From an uncultured Clostridium sp. (GTDB lineage Bacteria > Bacillota > Clostridia > TANB77 > CAG-508), in NCBI GenBank assembly GCA_900553125.1, contig USCB01000020.1, positions 1 to 30,114 on the forward strand: a stretch of DNA of 30,114 bases. The letters run 5' to 3'. This document shows positions 16,272 through 24,578 of this stretch, one piece after another; position 1 is the first letter of the stretch; every line of letters begins with the position of its first letter. The notes under the pieces are model-generated. The model had not been told where the DNA came from. It saw nothing but the letters and a program-made list of their open reading frames with translations, and made no database searches. A program made the position numbers and the translations under genes.

Positions 16272-17678
16272 TTATATTTCTTGTAATTCTTGAACATTTT
16301 CCTTTTCATCAAAATATTCAACCTTATCATCTTCTACACAATATACCGCCAATTTGGATTTTCTTTGTTTATGTCCACACCCCGCATCTATTCTTATATA
16401 ACCTCTATTGTCATCGCGTAAGATCTCTCCATATTCAGGAGTATGTCCACAAATTGTTGTAAAACCATATGATTTTGCTTTTTCATATGTACTTAGTTTT
16501 CGTTCTTGCAACATAAAACTATATTGTTCTTCATTTAATTCTGAAAACTTATATCCTTTTTTAGATCGTTTCATTTGGTTTATCATTTGAGAATCTTTTG
16601 GTGGCATTGCATGTACAAATAAATAATCTTTGCCACTGATATTTTTAGGCAATACAACATATGAATTATATAAAAATGTAAAAATAGCTTTTTGTTCTTC
16701 AATACTATTAACTCGTCCACCTAGCAAAAAATCAAAAATTGTTGTTTGTCCTTTATTTGAAATTAACCAAATCTCAGCATTACGTAATTCCCTCTCTGTT
16801 AATCCTTTTTCTTTAATTAGTTTTTGACAATAAGTATCATATAAATCTAGCTTTTTTCTCCACTCTTTCTGCATTTGTATGGATTTTTGGTCATTATGCA
16901 AACTATAATAACCATATTGCGAACGTGCAATTTTCCTGTTCATAATTGCAGTCAACTCTTCTTTATGTAAACCTCTTTGAATCATTGTTTTAACAGTTTC
17001 TAAAAATTGCATCTCATGATTTCCCAACATAAAAGTAATCTCTGGATTATTTTGCTTATTTTGTTTTCTTTTCATGATATCTTGGATTATCTGAATACCA
17101 CCAGTTCCTCTATCTATAATATCTCCTAAAATAATTAAATGGTCTTTTGATGTCATTTTTTTCATAACTTCCATATATGACCCATACATTCCATGTATAT
17201 CTCCAACTACATATGTTTTTCCTTCATTATTTTTATCAACAATATTTTGAGAATTATTCTCTTTTGCTTGAACTTTTAATTTTATACCAAATAAATTTTC
17301 ATCAAAATTTTGTTGCCCTGTTTTTCCGTTTGATTGTATCATATGACGATTAGCTAAATACCCATTTTTGAATAATTCTCCACCTAAATAAATATAATCA
17401 TCTCTATTCTCCTTATTCATCAAACCTTGAGGACCAATTAATCTTCTAACAAAAAAATCACTTAAAATTTTGGTTCCATAAACTTGCTGCAACTTTTTAA
17501 ACTCACTACTATTAAATTCTGGAAAAGTTCCTTTTTCGCAAAAAACCCTAATTTTTTTTACATCTCCGGTCTTCAATAAAAATTCCACATAATACATGTC
17601 ATATTTTTCTAAATTAATAGGAGCTTTACCTAGTTTTATTCTATTTTTTACAATCTCCTCTTCTTTTAAATATTTCAT
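16272..17678 (-). CDS. PPP-family metallophosphoesterase
   Basis: Of the 468 residues, the C-terminal 310 are a calcineurin-like phosphoesterase domain with the metal-site motifs GDIHG (159-163), GDIIDRG (185-191) and GNHE (219-222), then FVHAMPP and TICGHTPEYGE. This is the layout of bacterial PPP enzymes (PrpA, PrpE and ApaH relatives), which act on phosphoproteins or dinucleoside polyphosphates. The first 150 residues form an unrecognised domain. The ATG start follows AAGGAGGG. It is a single-gene unit with its own promoter at 17710 and a terminator after it. The substrate cannot be read from sequence. Confidence 0.85.
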   Translation of the reverse strand: MKYLKEEEIVKNRIKLGKAPINLEKYDMYYVEFLLKTGDVKKIRVFCEKGTFPEFNSSEFKKLQQVYGTKILSDFFVRRLIGPQGLMNKENRDDYIYLGGELFKNGYLANRHMIQSNGKTGQQNFDENLFGIKLKVQAKENNSQNIVDKNNEGKTYVVGDIHGMYGSYMEVMKKMTSKDHLIILGDIIDRGTGGIQIIQDIMKRKQNKQNNPEITFMLGNHEMQFLETVKTMIQRGLHKEELTAIMNRKIARSQYGYYSLHNDQKSIQMQKEWRKKLDLYDTYCQKLIKEKGLTERELRNAEIWLISNKGQTTIFDFLLGGRVNSIEEQKAIFTFLYNSYVVLPKNISGKDYLFVHAMPPKDSQMINQMKRSKKGYKFSELNEEQYSFMLQERKLSTYEKAKSYGFTTICGHTPEYGEILRDDNRGYIRIDAGCGHKQRKSKLAVYCVEDDKVEYFDEKENVQELQEI

Positions 17679-17709
17679 AAGCCCTCCTTATTAACATAAT
17701 ACCTTTCAA

Positions 17710-17738
17710 ATTATATCATGATTTGCCAAAAATTTCAA
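17710..17738 (-). promoter_or_regulatory. Sigma-A promoter of the phosphatase gene
   Basis: TTGAAA, 17 bases, TATAAT on the minus strand, about 30 bases before the start codon. Confidence 0.8.
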
Positions 17739-17914
17739 GAGGTAATCCTTTTGTGCAGTAATAACAAATATAAACCTTAACTTTACATTTAAGGTATTTT
17801 TCGTAATCGCCAATCGCAAAACTATTATATATTGAAAGGAGTTTTTTTCTACTCATCGCTGAAGCTTTCCCGAATCCCCAGACTATCTGGTGGTTTTCTA
17901 AACACAAAACACAA

Positions 17915-18020
17915 AAAAAACGCCCATTGTGTTGGGCTTGATTTATGCCTTACCTGTCATCCCGTTAAGGATACTCTACTTTGCGTAGAGGAGGACTTGA
18001 ACCCCTTGGCATAAATAGGT
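17915..18020 (-). ncRNA. Candidate structured RNA with intrinsic terminator
   Basis: The 420-base gap 17679-18100 holds no convincing gene. On the minus strand from about 18017, ATTTATGCC pairs with GGCATAAAT (about 17940-17948) as a closing stem. Inside are GGGGTTCAAGTCCTC, which has the form of a tRNA T-arm, a TCTAC-GCAAA-GTAGA hairpin and an ATCC-TTAAC-GGGAT hairpin. Then comes GCCC-AACACAAT-GGGC followed by eight T, a good terminator (about 17915-17938). I match it to no riboswitch or known RNA with certainty. It could be a small RNA, or a tRNA-derived integration scar, since a gene of atypical composition follows at 18101. Confidence 0.5.
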
Positions 18021-18063
18021 ATTTATTTGATTTAAGTGTTACTAAAATACATTTATAGATATT

Positions 18064-18088
18064 ACAGGATCTTCAATATAGATCCTGT
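18064..18088 (-). terminator. Hairpin downstream of the 18101 gene
   Basis: ACAGGATC/GATCCTGT, 8 bp, with a 9-base loop. The T-run is poor on the minus strand, so it may only partly terminate. Confidence 0.45.
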
Positions 18089-18100
18089 TTCGATATAAGG

Positions 18101-18463
18101 CTACAGTGTTTCCACTACAACCTCAATCTTTATAACTCTTTCCCAGCCGGCATGTTCAAAACGATACTCCGTTTCTTCCTTTCCTGTTGCCGGGTTGATA
18201 ACTGTTCTTCCTGTAGGGACGCGATTCGCTTTCGCACGAATCACAGGTTTTACGTTGTTTCTCGGATTGGTAAGGTCTGCAAGAATTGATGGAGGCAAAA
18301 CCACTGCCAATACATCGCAATCCTCCCCTTCTTTTGCAACTTCTTTCCAGCCTGTTACGGATTTATCGAAAGTTTTTATTTCGATTTCTCCATAAATCCG
18401 CTCTAGATCCTTTACTTGCTCCTTTGTCATTTGATGTCTGCTTAACCATAAAATCTTTGTCAT
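18101..18463 (-). CDS. Hypothetical protein, orphan gene of atypical composition
   Basis: The 120-residue soluble protein starts MTKILWLSRHQMTKEQVKDL and has a Rossmann-like run DVLAVVLPPSILADL and a C-terminal half with INPATGKEE and FEHAGWERVI. I have an impression of similar short proteins in clostridial mobile elements, but cannot name a family. Base composition is clearly more GC-rich than its neighbours. It contains an in-frame CGG (codon 22, 18398-18400) that must be read as sense to keep the frame. The ATG follows AGGAGG. It has its own promoter and operator (18501-18555), and looks acquired (inference). Confidence 0.78.
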   Translation of the reverse strand: MTKILWLSRHQMTKEQVKDLERIYGEIEIKTFDKSVTGWKEVAKEGEDCDVLAVVLPPSILADLTNPRNNVKPVIRAKANRVPTGRTVINPATGKEETEYRFEHAGWERVIKIEVVVETL

Positions 18464-18500
18464 TTTTTCCTCCTAAAGTTTAGTTATCCTTCTGTAATAG

Positions 18501-18516
18501 CAAGGAAATTTCCTTG
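18501..18516. promoter_or_regulatory. Palindromic operator of the 18101 gene
   Basis: Perfect 16-base palindrome CAAGGAAATTTCCTTG, just downstream of the expected transcription start (about 18520). It suits a repressor, or an mRNA 5' hairpin. Confidence 0.6.
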
Positions 18517-18526
18517 GAACTATTAT

Positions 18527-18555
18527 AGTATAATGTATTTTACATAAAATGTCAA
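18527..18555 (-). promoter_or_regulatory. Sigma-A promoter of the 18101 gene
   Basis: TTGACA, 17 bases, TATACT on the minus strand. Confidence 0.75.
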
Positions 18556-18590
18556 CATTTTTCTGATATATTTTTAAAAATATTCCCAAC

Positions 18591-19841
18591 CTACTTATAC
18601 GCACTTATTCTAACATAAGCATACCTTCCAGTTTTTACAACATAAACATAATCAACATAACTAGAAACATTTCTAATCACTCTAACCTGAGTCTTCGCCA
18701 AATACGTGTATTTTTTCCCAGTTAAACTTGATTTTGAATATAAATATGTCCTATTCTTCAATCTTTTATATTGACCAACAGTATTCCTATTAACACTCAC
18801 ATTTTTTTCTGTTAAATAATCTGATGAAACCCACATATTATCGCCAATTCTGCTCCATTCTCCTTTATTTTCATATACTGTAACTTTTTCACCATTGTTT
18901 AGTTTTCCAACAATTTTATTATTTAATCCTGCTCCACTTCTAATATTTAATCTGCTAGAAACTTTTACATATCTTGTATAATTTTGTCTTACAACGTTAT
19001 CTTCTGTATTCAAATCATATTTATAGCAAAAAAATCTCTTATAATTTGCATAGTTTTTAAAGTTTTCTGTACTACAATAAACTGTATTACCACTTACATA
19101 AACCTTTCCTCTACGTGTTGAAGTATCAAATTTTCCTGAATACAAATATGGATCATATATTTTCAGATTATTTCCATCTATACCATAAATCATTACATAA
19201 TGACCGCCTGTTGTAAATAAACCATTTCCCACAGATGCTATAACATAATTATTATTTCTTAATTTTTCTAACATTACACTAAAATTTGATGTTTCTTGAT
19301 ATTCTATATCAAATTCATCTGCAATTGCTCTATTGGCAGACCAATATGTTCCGTTATTTGGTGACCTGTAGCCATATTTTACAAATGTATCTGCTAATTT
19401 TGTTACAGATACATTCCCTACAATGCTATCTATTATCATTGCAGCAGTTGCTATTCCACATCCACTTTTCCCTATAGTTTGGTTTTTATTATTTGTTACA
19501 GTATATGGATAATTTTTCCATCTATTATCTATTTGACTTACATATGTTAGCTTAGGCTCTCCTGTTGTTTTTAAATTCCAGTTTTGAGCTTTTCCTCCCT
19601 CATAAGCAATTTCTCCTTGCAACTCAAACCCTTCATCTTCTACCTCTTGCTCTTCCAAATTTTCTTCATCTTGAACTGTTAAATTTGTAAACTCTGTTAA
19701 TTCTGAATTTTCTGTTTTATTTTTAATATTACTTTCTATTGTATTATTTTGAATTTCATTTTCTTTTTTATCTAAATTAATTGCTATTATAGCAAATACT
19801 CCTAATATTATTATTGATATTAAAATTATAATTTTTTTCAT
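18591..19841 (-). CDS. Exported C39-like peptidase with SH3 domain
   Basis: The product is 416 residues from ATG 19841, which has GTGAGGT upstream; longer frames to 19946 lack a site and overlap the DUF2207 gene. Residues 1-22 form a hydrophobic signal or anchor (KKIIILISIIILGVFAIIAI). An acidic linker follows, then a peptidase C39-like domain with the catalytic cysteine in SGCGIATAAM (C128), the histidine in TGGHYVMIYG (H214) and the aspartate in IYDPY. A bacterial SH3 domain (LNIRSGAGLNNKIVGKLNNG) follows, then a second SH3-like stretch at the end. It is likely a wall-associated cysteine peptidase or amidase. It lies about 100 bases after the DUF2207 gene and may be co-transcribed with it. 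Confidence 0.85.
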   Translation of the reverse strand: MKKIIILISIIILGVFAIIAINLDKKENEIQNNTIESNIKNKTENSELTEFTNLTVQDEENLEEQEVEDEGFELQGEIAYEGGKAQNWNLKTTGEPKLTYVSQIDNRWKNYPYTVTNNKNQTIGKSGCGIATAAMIIDSIVGNVSVTKLADTFVKYGYRSPNNGTYWSANRAIADEFDIEYQETSNFSVMLEKLRNNNYVIASVGNGLFTTGGHYVMIYGIDGNNLKIYDPYLYSGKFDTSTRRGKVYVSGNTVYCSTENFKNYANYKRFFCYKYDLNTEDNVVRQNYTRYVKVSSRLNIRSGAGLNNKIVGKLNNGEKVTVYENKGEWSRIGDNMWVSSDYLTEKNVSVNRNTVGQYKRLKNRTYLYSKSSLTGKKYTYLAKTQVRVIRNVSSYVDYVYVVKTGRYAYVRISAYK

Positions 19842-19939
19842 AAATAAAAACCTCACTTTTGAATACTTTCTATATTGTATTCTAAGTAAGGTTTTATAGT
19901 TACTAAAATTAATCTCTATTAAGATATATTTTGAGAAGA

Positions 19940-21904
19940 TTACCAAGAACCTCCTCCACCGCCTCCAGAACCGCCTCCGGATGAACCGCCTCCACTATCA
20001 CTTGAAGATGACATCGAAGAAGACGCAGCTGACATTGTTGTAGTCATAAAACTTTCAAATGTATGCATATCAAAAATACCTGTAGAGTCATACCAACTAG
20101 GTGCCTCCATTGCTATTGTTTCAAATTGATTAATCCAAACATCAGATACACCTAATGCATATGTATATGGCAATATATTGTAAAAATATTCCGGATTTTG
20201 TGCTACTAAACTTTCTAGTTGTGGTTTTTCTGCTGTTTCAAGGAATCTTTTAAATCCTCTTATTTTTCCCAATATCTCATTTCCATAAGGTGTTCTCTTA
20301 GGCATTATTTTTATAAATAACATAATAACAATTACACTAATTATACCTATTATATACATTATAAGATATATAGGTTTTTGCATTAAAGAAGGTAACACTG
20401 TGTAAATCCATGGGAAAATACCAAAAGCCACACCTACTACTACTCCACCACTTTTAGGAATATTAATTATTTCAAATAAGCTTCCAATTAATACTGAAAT
20501 CCCCACTCCTGAAAATAGTGTACCAACAATTAAATTTCCCATTCCATCATATTCTAATACCGGCTTCGTAGTTATTAATATAAATATTCCTATAATCATC
20601 ATTATTAAATATCTTATTTTTTCCAATGATGACATTTCAAATATTTTGCTTTTATTTTCTTTAGAATTAAACTTTTCTTTTATTTCGTTTAATGTAATAA
20701 AAAATTTATCATATAAATCAGATGATGTTACAGATATTTTAGGCTCACTTTTTTTCATCGACATTTCCATAGCTTTTTGCATACTGATTTTTTCTCCATT
20801 CATTTTTGCTGTTTTCATTATTTCCCTAGCTGTGGATAAATCTAAGTATTTTTCAGATTGTTTGAATAATCCATTAAAAAATATTTTTTCATATTCATTA
20901 TTTCCATCATATTCTTTGATCTTAGTAATCTTGAATCCTTTAGTTTTCTTAAATAACCCTGGTTCTTCTATTTCTTCAATTTTTACGTATCCCTTATCTG
21001 CTAAATATATTAATAATGAAATTATGCTCTCATTTTCCGCTGAGCCCTCATATAAAAAACCAATTTCTGCTGAATTATAACCTTCTGGAGGGTAAAATTC
21101 TACAGTTTCAATTACCTCATCATCTTTTCCATATTTAATCCATAATTTATCTGCAATTAAAACAAATACTAAACAAATTATAATAACAACAATAGAATAT
21201 ATGTCTATGTTTCCATCCGAATCTGTTCTTACAAAATATCCCTCTGGCAAGGTAAGTCTAACTGTTAACGCTTGTCCACCATATAATTGATTTTTCAAAC
21301 TACCTGTAATAATATTTTCATTTACACTATAAGAAACATTTGAACTATTGGTAGAACCCGTATCTCCACTTGAAAATCCAAGTAAAGATTTATCAAATGT
21401 TTTAGGCATTGTAATTTTAAATGTTATATCACTTATATTTGTATCCCATTCATCACCTATTAGATTATAATATAGTTCATCTGCATTCTTTAGTGGATCT
21501 TTTCCTATGTCATATTTATATTTTATCGTATATGAATGTATTCCTGTGTAAACCTTACTGCTACTACCTATTTTAATAACTTCATATCCACTTTCTTTTG
21601 ATGTCGAATATTGCTCACTAACCCATAAGTTTGTTATTTTTGCTCTATTGTTTGATTTCGTTCCATCATTCCTTGTAATAGAATTTCTTAATGGTATTTT
21701 TCTATAAATTCCATGTTTTGAAACATAAAAATTTGCTGTTATTTCTTCTGTTATATCAAATGTATTATCTTCATTTACAACCATATCAATATTATAACTT
21801 TTAATTTCATACTCACTAGAAAATGATTCAGCTGAAACTTTATTTGGATATATACTTATTATTAATAAAATACTTATAAAAATATACTTTAAATATTTCT
21901 TCAT
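19940..21904 (-). CDS. DUF2207 membrane protein
   Basis: The 654-residue protein has an N-terminal signal peptide (KYLKYIFISILLIISIYPNK). A large extracytoplasmic DUF2207 domain follows (EYEIKSYNIDMVVNEDNTFD and on), then one membrane helix near 240, a cytoplasmic part and two further membrane hairpins (about 425-540). The C-terminus is a Ser/Gly tail (SSSSDSGGGSSGGGSGGGGG) ending in SW, characteristic of this family. The stop of lemA and the start of this gene are one base apart. LemA with DUF2207 is a recurrent gene pair, but its function is not established. Confidence 0.9.
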   Translation of the reverse strand: MKKYLKYIFISILLIISIYPNKVSAESFSSEYEIKSYNIDMVVNEDNTFDITEEITANFYVSKHGIYRKIPLRNSITRNDGTKSNNRAKITNLWVSEQYSTSKESGYEVIKIGSSSKVYTGIHSYTIKYKYDIGKDPLKNADELYYNLIGDEWDTNISDITFKITMPKTFDKSLLGFSSGDTGSTNSSNVSYSVNENIITGSLKNQLYGGQALTVRLTLPEGYFVRTDSDGNIDIYSIVVIIICLVFVLIADKLWIKYGKDDEVIETVEFYPPEGYNSAEIGFLYEGSAENESIISLLIYLADKGYVKIEEIEEPGLFKKTKGFKITKIKEYDGNNEYEKIFFNGLFKQSEKYLDLSTAREIMKTAKMNGEKISMQKAMEMSMKKSEPKISVTSSDLYDKFFITLNEIKEKFNSKENKSKIFEMSSLEKIRYLIMMIIGIFILITTKPVLEYDGMGNLIVGTLFSGVGISVLIGSLFEIINIPKSGGVVVGVAFGIFPWIYTVLPSLMQKPIYLIMYIIGIISVIVIMLFIKIMPKRTPYGNEILGKIRGFKRFLETAEKPQLESLVAQNPEYFYNILPYTYALGVSDVWINQFETIAMEAPSWYDSTGIFDMHTFESFMTTTMSAASSSMSSSSDSGGGSSGGGSGGGGGGSW

Positions 21905-21905
21905 T

Positions 21906-22454
21906 TTATAAATCCACCTTTATATTTTTCTTTTCTTCCAAATCTGCCTCAAACATTCCTAACTGTTTAAATCCAAATAATTTTGCAACTATATTACTTG
22001 GAAACATTTGAATTTTAGTATTTAGAATTCTGACCGAACCATTATAATATTTTCTACTATTTGCAATATCATCTTCAATTTTTGTTAACTCTCGACTTAA
22101 TTGTAAAAAATTTTCATTTGCCTTCAATTCTGGATAATTTTCTGAAACAGCCATAATTTTAGAAATTCCATATGATAATTGTCCATTAACACTTATTTTT
22201 TTATTCATATTCATATTTTCATATGTATTTGTTCTTAATTTAGTTATCTCTGAAAATGTATCTTGTTCATATTTTGTATATCCTTTTACTATCTCAACAA
22301 AATTAGGTATTAAATCCCATCTTTTTTTTAAATAAATATCCATTGTTGAAAATGCTTCTTTTGCAATATTATTTGTTTTTACTAGACTATTGTAAGTTGC
22401 ATAAATATAAACTAATATCATTGCAATTATTCCTATTACTATATAAAATACCAT
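21906..22454 (-). CDS. lemA: LemA family protein
   Basis: The product is 182 residues from ATG 22454, chosen because AAAGGA lies just before it; an in-frame ATG at 22484 has no site. It has one N-terminal membrane helix (VFYIVIGIIAMILVYIYATY) and a long four-helix domain with NSLVKTNNIAKEAFSTMDIY, KRWDLIPNFVEIVKGY, ENYPELKANENF and the C-terminal YNGSVRILN motif. It precedes the DUF2207 gene by one base, so the two are translationally coupled. The role of LemA proteins is unknown. Confidence 0.92.
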   Translation of the reverse strand: MVFYIVIGIIAMILVYIYATYNSLVKTNNIAKEAFSTMDIYLKKRWDLIPNFVEIVKGYTKYEQDTFSEITKLRTNTYENMNMNKKISVNGQLSYGISKIMAVSENYPELKANENFLQLSRELTKIEDDIANSRKYYNGSVRILNTKIQMFPSNIVAKLFGFKQLGMFEADLEEKKNIKVDL

Positions 22455-22551
22455 TTTTTCCTTTTCTTTCACACATTTTTTCATATTAATAAACTAATTT
22501 ATATGACCCATATTTTAATCATATTTATTTACTTTTGTTTATTATGTTTTT

Positions 22552-22627
<76 letters not shown>

Positions 22628-22689
22628 ATAACCCTAACAATTGTGATTATAACAATTTAAATATAAAAAGTCAATAAAAAATTCCCATT

Positions 22690-22737
22690 GGAACCGTTAC
22701 TTTTCGAAAAATTTTTTCTTACAAAGTAACGGTTTCA
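22690..22737 (-). terminator. Terminator of the phosphohexomutase gene
   Basis: Inverted repeat GGAACCGTTACTTT / AAAGTAACGGTTTC (about 14 bp, 22690-22703 with 22723-22736), followed on the minus strand by AATGGGAATTTTTTATT. It begins just after the stop codon. GGAACCGT also occurs in repeat copy 1, so it could be a diverged relative. Confidence 0.65.
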
Positions 22738-22744
22738 ATCAGAA

Positions 22745-24472
22745 TTATTTTACTAAATTACTCATTGCCTCTTTTAATTCTTCTAAATCCTTTTCCGCCT
22801 TCTCCATGGTATCTGCCTTAACCCCCATATAAAGCTTAATTTTTGGTTCTGTTCCAGAAGGTCTAACACAGCACCAAGCATCATTTTCAAGTTCATAGTA
22901 AAGAACATTTGATGTTGGAAGTCCTGTCTTAGAAGTTTCTCCTGTAACTAAGTTTTTAACAATATCTAATTTAATATCTTTGAATTCAACAACTTTATAT
23001 TTACCAATTTTCTCTGGTAAATTATTTCTCATATTTTCCATCATTTCTTTGATTTTTTCAGCACCTTCAGCACCTTCAAGTACAATTGCTACTTGACCTT
23101 CTTTATAATATCCATATTTTTCATAGATATTAATCATTTGATCCCATAATGTCATATTCTTAGACATATAATAACATGCTGCCTCACATAAGCTCATAAC
23201 CGCTGAAATTCCATCTTTATCTCTTGCATAATCTCCAATTAAACATCCATAGCTTTCCTCAAACCCAAATACATATTTTTTACCATTTGGTTTTTGTTCT
23301 TCTATTTTTATTTGTTCACCTATATTTTTAAATCCTGTCAAAACTTCTCTAAAGTCTAAATTGTACTCTTTAGCAATCGCTTTTGCAAGGTTTGATGATA
23401 CAACTGTTGATACAAACATTCCATTTTCTGGTAAAATACCTTTTTCCTTCATTTGTGATAATCTGTATTCTGCAATTAATAGTGCTGACATATTTCCTGT
23501 ATAGTCCATATATTTACCTGTTTTGCTGTCTTTTGCATAAATTCCCAATCTATCTGCATCTGGGTCATTTGCTAATACAATATCTGCATCCACTTTTTTA
23601 GCTAAATCTAAAGCCATTTTAAATGCTTCTTTAGCTTCTGGATTTGGATAATCTACTGTTGGAAAGTTACCATCTGGTTTTTCTTGTTCTGGTACTACAT
23701 ATACATTTTGAAGTCCAATTTCTTTTAAAATTCTTTGTACCATTTCATTTCCTGCACCATGTAGTGGTGTATAAACTACTTTCAGCCTTTTGCCTTCTTC
23801 CATAACAATTTCCGGATTTAAAACTCTAGATTTTAATTCATTTATATATTTATCATCTATTTCTTTTCCAATTACATTATATAAGCCTTTTTCCTTTGCC
23901 TCTTCTATTGTCATTTCTTTTATTGATTTATAGTCTTTAATAGCTTGAACCTCAGTCATTATATCTTTATCCACAGGTGCTATTATTTGTGAACCATCAT
24001 CCCAATATACTTTATATCCATTATATTTTGGCTTATTATGACTTGCTGTTATCATTATTCCAGCTGTACAGCCTAATTCTCTTACGGCAAATGATAATTC
24101 AGGCACTGGTCTTAAATGATCAAATATATATGTTTTTATTCCATTTGCATTTAATACTAAAGCTGCCTGTGTACTAAATTCTGGTGACATTCTTCTTGAG
24201 TCAAAACTGATTGCTACTCCTTTATTTTCTGTTCCTCTTTTTAGTATGTAATTTGCTAGTCCTTGTGTTGCTTTTCCAACTATATATTTGTTCATTCTAT
24301 TGGTTCCAGCTCCAATTACACCTCTTAATCCTGCTGTTCCAAATTCTAATTCTTTGTAAAATCTGTCTTCTATTTCTTTTTCGTCATCTTTTATTTTTAA
24401 TAATTCTTCTTTTGTTGCCTCGTCGAATTCATCGCTTTCGCACCATTTTTTGTATTCTTTTAAATAATCCAT
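22745..24472 (-). CDS. Phospho-sugar mutase (phosphoglucomutase/phosphomannomutase)
   Basis: This alpha-D-phosphohexomutase of 575 residues moves the phosphate between C6 and C1 of glucose or mannose. The length and motifs match Bacillus PgcA: RGVIGAGTNRMN (50-61), the phospho-serine loop TASHNKPKYNGYK (142-154), the metal-binding loop DPDADR (303-308), the sugar-binding GFEESYG, and the phosphate-binding RPSGTEPK near the end. The ATG follows AAAGGAGG. It lies downstream of the UDP-sugar pyrophosphorylase gene on the same strand but is separated from it by a terminator and has its own promoter, so the two work together without being a tight operon. Confidence 0.93.
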   Translation of the reverse strand: MDYLKEYKKWCESDEFDEATKEELLKIKDDEKEIEDRFYKELEFGTAGLRGVIGAGTNRMNKYIVGKATQGLANYILKRGTENKGVAISFDSRRMSPEFSTQAALVLNANGIKTYIFDHLRPVPELSFAVRELGCTAGIMITASHNKPKYNGYKVYWDDGSQIIAPVDKDIMTEVQAIKDYKSIKEMTIEEAKEKGLYNVIGKEIDDKYINELKSRVLNPEIVMEEGKRLKVVYTPLHGAGNEMVQRILKEIGLQNVYVVPEQEKPDGNFPTVDYPNPEAKEAFKMALDLAKKVDADIVLANDPDADRLGIYAKDSKTGKYMDYTGNMSALLIAEYRLSQMKEKGILPENGMFVSTVVSSNLAKAIAKEYNLDFREVLTGFKNIGEQIKIEEQKPNGKKYVFGFEESYGCLIGDYARDKDGISAVMSLCEAACYYMSKNMTLWDQMINIYEKYGYYKEGQVAIVLEGAEGAEKIKEMMENMRNNLPEKIGKYKVVEFKDIKLDIVKNLVTGETSKTGLPTSNVLYYELENDAWCCVRPSGTEPKIKLYMGVKADTMEKAEKDLEELKEAMSNLVK

Positions 24473-24498
24473 ATGGGTTACCTCCTTTTCCTTTGGTC

Positions 24499-24527
24499 AT
24501 AATACCACAAAAGTTGTTTAGTGTAAA
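24499..24527 (-). promoter_or_regulatory. Promoter of the phosphohexomutase gene
   Basis: TTTACA, 17 bases, TATTAT on the minus strand, about 30 bases before the start. Confidence 0.65.
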
Positions 24528-24538
24528 TAGATAAATTA

Positions 24539-24572
24539 AAAACCCAGGAAATTATAAAAAATTTCCTAGGTT
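24539..24572 (-). terminator. Terminator of the UDP-sugar pyrophosphorylase gene
   Basis: AAACC-AGGAAATT stem with AATTTCCT-GGTTT, loop of a few A/T, then TTTTTAATTT on the minus strand. Confidence 0.8.
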
Positions 24573-24578
24573 TTTAAT

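Noticed and set aside
17716..17907. 63-residue minus-strand open frame
   Set aside because: It starts with GTG without a ribosome site, overlaps the phosphatase promoter and ends next to it, and has no protein-like conservation I recognise. The structured RNA and promoter explain the region better.
17940..18020. Complete tRNA gene at the T-arm-like motif
   Set aside because: No acceptor stem, D-arm or anticodon arm can be arranged around GGGGTTCAAGTCCTC; only the T-arm resembles a tRNA.
22690..22737. Fourth copy of the GGGACCGGGTC repeat
   Set aside because: It shares only GGAACCGT with copy 1 and lacks the core. It is better read as an ordinary terminator.
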